From: Candidatus Cloacimonadota bacterium
GTDB taxonomy: Bacteria; Cloacimonadota; Cloacimonadia; Cloacimonadales; Cloacimonadaceae
Direction: 5' to 3'
Assembly (NCBI GenBank): GCA_023421135.1
Contig: JAEZUG010000092.1
Coordinates: 1 to 41,243, forward strand
DNA length: 41,243 bases
A program made the position numbers and the translations under genes. The notes beneath the pieces are model-generated. The model was given only the letters and a program-made list of their open reading frames with translations, was not told where the DNA came from and did not search any database. Below are positions 35,497 to 41,243 of the stretch, in pieces; the stretch's first letter is position 1, and every line of letters begins with the position of its first letter.

Positions 35497-37089
35497 ATGG
35501 CAAAGTATATTTTCGTGATGGGTGGTGTTTTATCTTCACTGGGCAAAGGCATAGCAACAGCCTCAATAGGTCTGTTGCTCAAATCTATGGGGTATAAGGT
35601 AGGATTACAGAAGTTTGATCCTTATCTGAATGTTGATCCCGGGACTATGAGTCCGTTTCAACATGGAGAGGTATTCGTTACTGATGATGGAGCTGAGACA
35701 GATCTTGATCTGGGACACTATGAGCGTTTCGTGGATGAATCTCTGAGTCGTTACTCCAGTTGCAGTGCCGGCCAGGTTTACGAAACGGTTCTTCATAATG
35801 AGAGGAAAGGAGTCTATTTGGGGAAGACAGTGCAAGTGATTCCTCATGTGACAAACGAGATTAAAGCCCGGATCCAACGCCTCAGTGACAAGTATGATGT
35901 GGTTATAACAGAAATAGGTGGTACAGTTGGCGATATTGAGAGCCTGCCGTTCCTGGAAGCTATTCGTCAGCTCAGGCTTGATCTGGGTATAGAGAATACC
36001 ATGTTTATACTGCTCACTTATGTGCCATACATCAAGAGTGCGGGAGAGCTTAAAACCAAGCCCACTCAACACAGTGCCTATAAACTAAGGGAAATAGGTA
36101 TTCAGCCGGATGTACTGCTCTGCCGTTCTGAGAAGAGCTTTGAGGAAGACATCTTTGGTAAGATTGCTCTCTTCACAAACGTTCAGACCTCCCATGTGAT
36201 CAATGCCATTGATGTGAAGTGTGTCTATGAAGTCCCCATTGTGTACAAGAAAGCCGGATTGCACAGCATTGTCTGCAAGCATTTTGGCTTGGATTGCAGG
36301 GAGAATGACCTGATAGAATGGCAGCAGTATCTGCAGAACAGCACTCAGGCCCAGAAACCAGTAACAATAGCAGTATGCGGGAAGTATGTAAAACATCAGG
36401 ATGCGTATAAAAGCGTGGAAGAAGCCTTGTTGCATGCTGCAGCTTGGCACAAACGCAAACTCGTGATGAAGTGGGTCGATTCTGAAAGAGTCTTCAAAAC
36501 TGCCGAACTTGATAAAGAGCTTGCCAATGTTGATGGAATCCTGATACCAGGTGGCTTTGGGGTTCGTGGCATAGAAGGGAAGATAGCCATAGCTCAGTAT
36601 GCCAGAACTCATGATATACCTTTCTTTGGGATATGCTTGGGTATGCATGTGGCAGTTATCGAATTTGCCCGTAATGTCTGTAACCTCAAAGAGGCTCACA
36701 GCTCCGAGTTTGATGATGTAACGGAGCATCAGGTCATTCACCTTATGGAAGAGCAACAATATATAGACATGGTGGGTGGAACAATGCGGCTCGGTGCTTA
36801 TGATTGCCTGCTTACAGAGGGAAGCTTGGCTAGCAAGGCATATCAGGCTGAACAGATCAGCGAGCGCCATCGTCATCGCTATGAATACAACAATTCTTAT
36901 AGAAACGTTCTTGAGGCCAAAGGCTTGAAAATATCGGGAACATCTCCGGATGGATTGTTGGTAGAAATAGTTGAGATCCCTGCATTGAAGTTCTACACTG
37001 GTGTACAATTTCATCCTGAGTTCAAGAGCCGTCCCAACCGACCTCATCCGATTTTCAGAGATTTCGTAGCTGCAGCTATGAAAGAATAA
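35497..37089 (+). CDS. pyrG: CTP synthase
   Basis: Aminates UTP to CTP with glutamine. The synthetase domain starts with YIFVMGGVLSSLGKGIATAS (P-loop), then QKFDPYLNVDPGTMSP and EIGGTVGDIESLPFLEA. The glutaminase domain (from about residue 290) has GGFGVRG, the nucleophile Cys in FFGICLGMH, and the His-Glu of VQFHPEF. Length is 530, normal. GGAG lies before the ATG. Its start follows a strong terminator by only 14 bases, so its promoter must lie within or before that hairpin, or some read-through occurs. Confidence 0.97.
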   Translation: MAKYIFVMGGVLSSLGKGIATASIGLLLKSMGYKVGLQKFDPYLNVDPGTMSPFQHGEVFVTDDGAETDLDLGHYERFVDESLSRYSSCSAGQVYETVLHNERKGVYLGKTVQVIPHVTNEIKARIQRLSDKYDVVITEIGGTVGDIESLPFLEAIRQLRLDLGIENTMFILLTYVPYIKSAGELKTKPTQHSAYKLREIGIQPDVLLCRSEKSFEEDIFGKIALFTNVQTSHVINAIDVKCVYEVPIVYKKAGLHSIVCKHFGLDCRENDLIEWQQYLQNSTQAQKPVTIAVCGKYVKHQDAYKSVEEALLHAAAWHKRKLVMKWVDSERVFKTAELDKELANVDGILIPGGFGVRGIEGKIAIAQYARTHDIPFFGICLGMHVAVIEFARNVCNLKEAHSSEFDDVTEHQVIHLMEEQQYIDMVGGTMRLGAYDCLLTEGSLASKAYQAEQISERHRHRYEYNNSYRNVLEAKGLKISGTSPDGLLVEIVEIPALKFYTGVQFHPEFKSRPNRPHPIFRDFVAAAMKE

Positions 37090-37163
37090 CCTAGTGGACT
37101 GCATTATATATCATACATGTAATCCAAGCACTTGCATGAGAAGGCATAGGTAACAATCTAGCC

Positions 37164-37187
37164 TGTTGTGGATTCAGTTCCACAACA
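37164..37187. other. Perfect inverted repeat downstream of pyrG
   Basis: TGTTGTGGA, loop TTCAGT, TCCACAACA. No T-run follows on either side. It could be an RNA stabiliser or an operator for the next operon. Confidence 0.5.
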
Positions 37188-37208
37188 AACTGATCATAGT
37201 TGGTAACT

Positions 37209-37249
37209 AGCCTGAGATAAAGCTTGCACTTTGTTCTCAGGCTGGTTTT
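37209..37249 (+). terminator. Hairpin with short T-run upstream of the binding-protein gene
   Basis: AGCCTGAGA pairs with TCTCAGGCT across a 17-base loop, then GGTTTTG. This is a plausible pyrG terminator, weaker than others here because of the large loop and short T-run. Confidence 0.5.
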
Positions 37250-37302
37250 GTAACTATCAATGGGTATTAGCAATAAATGATGAGCGAGATTGAGATATAT
37301 AC

Positions 37303-38358
37303 ATGATTAGTGTTATTGGTTACTTGGACAAGATGCAGCATACAGGCATCGGTTATAGAATGGGTATTGGTGTGCTCTGCATTGGTTTCATGATCCTCTT
37401 CTCCTGTCGTCCAGGGAAAGCTGAATCTGTCTCTGAGACTAATACCAAGCCCGAGAATGGAGTTCTGACTACGGTTCGCATTGTCCCCAAGTGGGAGGAT
37501 CAAGCTCAGTTTGCCGGCTTATATGTAGCAAAGGATAAGGGGTTTTTCACTCGCAGAGGGATTGATGCTGTCATCCTGGCTGGTGGACCAGATCTCCTGG
37601 CTATGCCAGCCTTAAACAACGGGACTGCGGATTTTGCAATATTACACTTACTTACAGTTCTGAGGAGTCCAGCCACCCAACCTCAACTTGTGAATCTGGC
37701 ACAGATTTCCCAAAAATCCTCTTTGATGATTGCAGCCAGGAAGGATCTGGGAATAAACAAGCTGGTAGATCTGAAGTACAAAAGAATAGGACTTTGGAAA
37801 GGAGATTATCAGGAGCCCTCACTGATCTTCAACCGGAAGTACCATCTGGAGATGGACATCGTAAACATTGATTCCAGCGTCAATCTTCTGATATCAGGCT
37901 TGGTTGAAGCCATGAATGTAATGCGTTACAACGAGCTGCATCAGCTCCATCAAGCTGGAATGGACGAGGACGATTTGTTGCTCTTTCCCTTTAGCGAGCT
38001 TGGGTTAAACGTTCCGGAGGACGGTTTATATACGCGGGAAGATTACTATCTGGCCAATCCTGATCTTTGCCGGGATGTAGCAGACGCCCTCATGGAGGGC
38101 TGGTTGTATGCCATCAATAATGAAGAAGAAGCTTTGGATATCGTCCTTGAGGTGATGAAGAAGAATGGCCTTTCTGCAAACCGCCCTCATCAAAGATGGA
38201 TGCTGAAAGAAATGAAGGAAGTGATTCTGGCACGCCCAGGGATCTTCGGCAGCTTGGAGCAAAATAGCTTTAATGAAACCAAGACCATCATATCAGAAGG
38301 AGGATACAGCCCCTCCACGATCAGTTACGAAAGGTTCTATCCCTATGCCAAGAAGTAA
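37303..38358 (+). CDS. NMT1/THI5-like (SsuA-type) periplasmic substrate-binding lipoprotein
   Basis: Predicted to bind a small ligand outside the inner membrane. A hydrophobic segment with lipobox-like LFSC (VLCIGFMILFSCRPG) lies about 25-35 residues in, so the true start may be the ATG at 37333 or 37360; no ribosome site decides it. The mature part carries the family's hallmark PKWEDQAQFAGLYVAKDKGFF, quoted in part, then ALNNGTADFAIL, LVDLKYKRIGLW, and a C-terminal helix region with DLCRDVADALMEGW. No permease or ATPase gene is adjacent. Instead the stop overlaps the next gene, a transmembrane phosphatase, by 14 bases. That suggests ligand sensing rather than transport. The ligand is unknown. 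Confidence 0.85.
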   Translation: MISVIGYLDKMQHTGIGYRMGIGVLCIGFMILFSCRPGKAESVSETNTKPENGVLTTVRIVPKWEDQAQFAGLYVAKDKGFFTRRGIDAVILAGGPDLLAMPALNNGTADFAILHLLTVLRSPATQPQLVNLAQISQKSSLMIAARKDLGINKLVDLKYKRIGLWKGDYQEPSLIFNRKYHLEMDIVNIDSSVNLLISGLVEAMNVMRYNELHQLHQAGMDEDDLLLFPFSELGLNVPEDGLYTREDYYLANPDLCRDVADALMEGWLYAINNEEEALDIVLEVMKKNGLSANRPHQRWMLKEMKEVILARPGIFGSLEQNSFNETKTIISEGGYSPSTISYERFYPYAKK

Positions 38359-40264
38359 GCAACCCTCCAGCCTTTCACGGCAGATCGTTTTATATGTCAA
38401 CATCTTCATACTGATTACCAGTATAGCCTTGATCGTTGTTACCCGTTTTTGGATGACCAGTGTTATGGTGGAAAATGCCACATTACTGGTTGATTCCATT
38501 ACAAATGAGAACATCGTGCGAACCGAAGCCAAACTCTCCAGAGTTGAAAGCATTGCCAGAGATATCAAATTCCTGATTGAGAACCAAATAGGTAGTAATG
38601 AGGAGAGGCTCGATATCGTGAAGTCGCTACTCAGAACAGGCCCTGAGATTGCCTCAATAGCAATTGCCTATGATCCCAATCTCAGCCAATACCCTATTAC
38701 ACAAGTCTATTCTCTGGAAGATGGAATTCTGAAGAGCGATCAGCTTAATCCGGAGGTTTACCCCTATACAGATTGGTACAACCAAGCTACCCGGACAGGA
38801 ACGCCTATCTGGACAGAACCGTGGTTCTCCCGATCTGGCACCCAGAAGATAGTGACTTCTCTTGCTGTGTCCCTACAAGATAATGGCAGATCTGTGGGTG
38901 TCTTAAGGCTTGATGTCACGATAGATCGGTTAAAAGAACTAATCCAGGTGGATAACCTGAAGAACGATGCCCGTCTCTTCATGATTTCCAAAACCGGTTC
39001 TTTCGTGGTACATACAGATGATTCACTTTCGATGAACTATAGCATCTTTGCCTTGGCTGAAGAATATGACGATCCTGTCTTGAGACAAACTGGTAAGCGC
39101 ATGCTTAGAGGTGAGCGAGGAATTGTCAGTCTCAAGGAGAAGGGTCCCCTGAGAAACTATTGGCTGGCATTTGCGCCGTTGCGTACAAACGACTGGGCTA
39201 TCGGTGTCTTGCTTCCTGAACGAGAGATTTATCGAACCTTGAATCGTATCACAATTATCCAAGCCCTGGCTTCGATTATTGCTTTCATCTGTCTGGCTGT
39301 GATTGTCTATTTTAAAATCAAGAGGATCAATAAACCTTTGAAAGACTTAGTTCTGGCGGCCGAAGAGTTGGGAGCGGGGAATTTTGATGCACAAGCCCCC
39401 GAAGCTCACGACTATGCTGAGATTATGCTGCTTTCCCATTCATTTAACTCGATGAAGGAATCCTTGCGGGATTACATAGTCAATCTCTCTGAGACGAAAG
39501 CCGTGAAAGACAGAATTCAAAACGAAGTTGGTTTTGCATCCACTATCCAAAGAAACCTGATTCCCCCCAATTGTGATCAGGGCCTGTTCAACAACTCCAT
39601 AAAGGCTTATGGAATCCTCAATCCCGCCGGCGAAATCGGGGGAGATCTCTACGACTACTTCCTCATCGATGAGCGTAATTTCTGCTTTATCATAGCAGAC
39701 GTCACCGGAAAAGGGATAGTAGCCTCGATGACCATGACAATGGTCAGCACGTTTATTCGGACCAAAGCTGCTTATCATAAAGAACCAGCCAGTCTGATGA
39801 AGAATCTGAATGAGTATCTCTGTGTCAACAACATCGCTGAAAACTTCGTTACGATGATTGTGGGCTATCTGGATTTGCACTCCGGAAAGCTGCTCTATTC
39901 CAATGCCGGTCACGTTCCCTGGTTTGTTAGGAAGAAAGACTGTAGCTATACAAAACTGGGGGAGACGCAGACGACTTCTCTGGGATTTATGCCCAATCTC
40001 AGAATTGAGAATGCTGAGCTTGATCTAGATTTGGGAGATGAGCTAATTCTCTTCACCGATGGTATCACAGAAGCTATGAGCACCAGTGAAAATTTCTTTG
40101 GCATCGAGAGGCTGGAGGAGATTGTGAAAGGCTTACAGAATCCCAATCCGGAAACCACGGCCAAAGCCATTCTCACCGCTGCAGAGAAGTTTGCAAACCC
40201 AGATCAGCAGTACGACGATATCACACTACTGGTGATCGAGTTTGTGCATCCTATCTTAGCTTAA
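38345..40264 (+). CDS. Membrane sensor PP2C phosphatase: Cache-HAMP-SpoIIE
   Basis: A predicted serine phosphatase of the RsbU/SpoIIE class controlled by an extracellular signal. TM1 is about residues 13-36; a large periplasmic dCache-like region follows (to about 295, with YTDWYNQATRTGTPIWTEPW typical of Cache). TM2 is about 302-322 (ALASIIAFICLAVIVYF), then HAMP (INKPLKDLVLAAEELGAGNF) and a linker. The phosphatase domain has GEIGGDLYDYF, IADVTGKGI, YSNAGHVPWF, LFTDGITEA and YDDITLLVIE, with the metal-binding Asp residues intact. The start at 38345 lies inside the binding-protein gene; an upstream ATG-like start at 38273 would add 24 residues and is less likely. Its target, probably an anti-anti-sigma factor, is not in the window. 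Confidence 0.88.
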   Translation: MPRSKQPSSLSRQIVLYVNIFILITSIALIVVTRFWMTSVMVENATLLVDSITNENIVRTEAKLSRVESIARDIKFLIENQIGSNEERLDIVKSLLRTGPEIASIAIAYDPNLSQYPITQVYSLEDGILKSDQLNPEVYPYTDWYNQATRTGTPIWTEPWFSRSGTQKIVTSLAVSLQDNGRSVGVLRLDVTIDRLKELIQVDNLKNDARLFMISKTGSFVVHTDDSLSMNYSIFALAEEYDDPVLRQTGKRMLRGERGIVSLKEKGPLRNYWLAFAPLRTNDWAIGVLLPEREIYRTLNRITIIQALASIIAFICLAVIVYFKIKRINKPLKDLVLAAEELGAGNFDAQAPEAHDYAEIMLLSHSFNSMKESLRDYIVNLSETKAVKDRIQNEVGFASTIQRNLIPPNCDQGLFNNSIKAYGILNPAGEIGGDLYDYFLIDERNFCFIIADVTGKGIVASMTMTMVSTFIRTKAAYHKEPASLMKNLNEYLCVNNIAENFVTMIVGYLDLHSGKLLYSNAGHVPWFVRKKDCSYTKLGETQTTSLGFMPNLRIENAELDLDLGDELILFTDGITEAMSTSENFFGIERLEEIVKGLQNPNPETTAKAILTAAEKFANPDQQYDDITLLVIEFVHPILA

Positions 40265-40483
40265 AGATCACTCCCGAATTTGTCAGATAGCCTCTAGAAT
40301 CCAAGCTCTGAGGATTAATGTGAGGACTGCTGCAGCTTCTTGGAACGCATTTCCGCGATAGTATTGAGAGCCCAAAGATCCCAACACTTCATGACTTGGT
40401 GAGAACAGTATAATGCTCCAATTCACTTCCCCAGTTCAACAGCCAGCCAGCTCATATACTCCTTTCACTCCTCGATAGCTCTT

Positions 40484-40520
40484 TAGTGATCCCATGATAT
40501 CTTGCTTTAAGAAAACGCAC
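40484..40520 (+). repeat. Possible degenerate copy of the 11-bp-unit element
   Basis: TAGTGATCCCA resembles TAGCGATCCTT, and TTAAGAAAACGC (40507-40518) differs by one base from TTAAGGAAACGC of copy B. The distance between the two parts is shorter than in the intact copies. Confidence 0.4.
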
Positions 40521-40617
40521 TTAATGGTCATGGCCATATCACACTTAAGCTAAACAAACTGATGACGCAGCCAAACTTGTCGAGCTAGAATGCTCATAAC
40601 TTCCTGAATCGTTTCTT

Positions 40618-40691
40618 TAGTAGTTCTTTAGCGATCCTTTAGCGTTCCCTTAGCAGATGTTAAGGAAACGCTTATCCTATAGTAAGTTATG
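40618..40691 (+). repeat. 11-bp-unit repeat element, copy B
   Basis: 11-mers TAGTAGTTCTT, TAGCGATCCTT, TAGCGTTCCCT and TAGCAGATGTT, then AAGGAAACGCT and TATCCTATAGTAAGTTATG. Unit number, phase and tail match copy A at 29310. TTCCCTTA and TAAGGAA inside can pair with one bulge, as the corresponding bases do in copy A. Confidence 0.85.
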
Positions 40692-40781
40692 ACAACAGTA
40701 TTGAGTGAGATAGCTTAAGGTCTTGTCTCATATCAAGATAAGCGTAGCAGAACAAAAAAAGATTGGAGAAAGCAAAAAAAA

Positions 40782-40816
40782 ACCCCGAAAGTGTCAACGA
40801 GAACCCAAAAGTGTCA
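40782..40816. repeat. Direct repeat ACCC-AAAGTGTCA, two copies about 20 bp apart
   Basis: ACCCCGAAAGTGTCA (40782-40796) and ACCCAAAAGTGTCA (40803-40816). Subterminal repeats of this size, ending in TGTCA/TGACA, recall the ends of IS21-family elements, but no transposase gene is in the window. Confidence 0.5.
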
Positions 40817-40853
40817 CCTTATAAGAAGTAGAGGGAGCTTTTTTTTTGGGTTC
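40801..40853. repeat. Perfect 10-bp inverted repeat before the last gene
   Basis: GAACCCAAAA (40801-40810) and TTTTGGGTTC (40844-40853) enclose 33 bases. The right arm is 23 bases before the start codon at 40877. It could form a hairpin in the leader or mark an element end. Confidence 0.6.
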
Positions 40854-40876
40854 CTTAGAAAAAACGGAGGTACTAA

Positions 40877-41243
40877 ATGAAAGTACGTTTTCAATATGGG
40901 ATGCCGTCCCTATCCGGCAATGCCGGCGACCTGACCTTCTGTCTGCATAAGCGTAGCGGTAGAGTCTATGCCCGGATAAACAGATTTCCTCACTTGAGTG
41001 AGAACCATCACAAGATCGGCAATACAACCACCAATCTGCATCGCTTGAAGCCAAGTGTGGCCTGCAAGAATGATCTGCGAAAGTATCTTGTGGAATACCA
41101 ACGTTCACGCTTTATGAAACATCGGCCACTGGCAAATTGGGTAAATCTCTTTCTGAGCTTGATGTACGAAATGGCGCAGATTAATCCTGGGCTGGAGCTC
41201 AGGTCTATAAGTAGAACAGATATCTACGAGCAGAATCTACCTT
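40877..41243 (+). CDS. Unknown protein, 3' end cut by window
   Basis: The ATG at 40877 has a good ribosome site (GGAGG, six bases upstream), and the frame stays open for at least 122 residues to the window edge. The start reads MKVRFQYGMPSLSGNAGDL, then TFCLHKRSGRVYARINRF and IGNTTTNLHRLKPS. It is basic, without signal peptide or membrane segment so far. I do not recognise it. The opening (SLSGNAGDLTF..., RVYAR) is faintly like small structural-type proteins annotated as DUF6266, but that is a guess. Its leader carries the GTGTCA repeats and a perfect inverted repeat. Confidence 0.7.
   Translation, partial: MKVRFQYGMPSLSGNAGDLTFCLHKRSGRVYARINRFPHLSENHHKIGNTTTNLHRLKPSVACKNDLRKYLVEYQRSRFMKHRPLANWVNLFLSLMYEMAQINPGLELRSISRTDIYEQNLP

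Larger units (their letters stand above)
40265..40876. other. 612-base intergenic region rich in repeats
   Basis: No convincing gene is seen. From left to right it holds about 200 bases of unremarkable sequence, a possible degenerate copy of the 11-bp repeat element near 40484-40520, a clear copy at 40618-40691, a 20-base-spaced GTGTCA repeat at 40782-40816, and a perfect inverted repeat at 40801-40853 just before the next gene. Confidence 0.7.

Overview
The window (41.2 kb, moderate GC) looks like the chromosome of a Gram-negative bacterium of the FCB superphylum, most likely Cloacimonadota (Cloacimonas-like). Four things point there. LpxK implies lipid A. Several large secreted proteins end in the FlgD-like, type-A sorting domain used with type IX-like secretion. 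An outer-membrane DUF5916 barrel is present. A thiolase sits next to a class-III aminotransferase that resembles the 3-aminobutyryl-CoA aminotransferase (Kat) described from Cloacimonas lysine fermentation. The taxon is inferred from gene content only. Promoters with TTGACA/TTGACG -35 boxes and good Shine-Dalgarno sites recur, and they decide several starts.

Layout. 1-2742: secreted beta-helix protein. 2743-3033: repeat-bearing intergenic stretch. 3034-16223: ten tightly packed plus-strand genes: PLP decarboxylase, Ldh2-type dehydrogenase, solute-binding lipoprotein, aspartate kinase, metG, SpoIID-like protein, hslO, FG-GAP/ASPIC protein and guanine deaminase among them, many with 4-14 nt overlaps. 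16283-16358: tRNA-Gly(CCC), then a bidirectional terminator shared with a convergent 1010-residue repeat protein (16420-19449, minus). 19724-21841: DUF5916 outer-membrane protein. 22171-23421: M28 aminopeptidase preceded by an unusual inverted array of 11-bp units. 23659-29248: heat-shock operon hrcA-grpE-dnaK-dnaJ-rsmE under a CIRCE-like operator. 29488-32783 (minus): UvrC-like protein, purC, response regulator and lpxK, the last three overlapping. 32998-35447: thiolase plus Kat-like aminotransferase. 35497-37089: pyrG. 37303-40264: NMT1/THI5-like binding lipoprotein overlapping a Cache-HAMP-SpoIIE phosphatase. 40265-40876: long repeat-rich intergenic region. 40877-end: unknown gene cut by the window edge.

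How the parts fit. The heat-shock genes are a standard autoregulated chaperone operon. The thiolase/Kat pair fits the end of lysine fermentation: acetoacetyl-CoA formed by transamination would be cleaved to acetyl-CoA. The binding lipoprotein and phosphatase look like a ligand-sensing pair rather than a transporter, because no permease or ATPase is adjacent.

The least explained content is intergenic. There are several short-period repeat families: 11-bp units of TAGCGATCCYT with a shared tail at 29310-29384 and 40618-40691; an inverted 3+4 array of CATGGGTGTCA units at 21973-22055; and 7-bp GTCACTT/AAGTGAC arrays at 2895 and 21845. The UvrC-like protein has lost its apparent nuclease residues but keeps a four-cysteine pattern.
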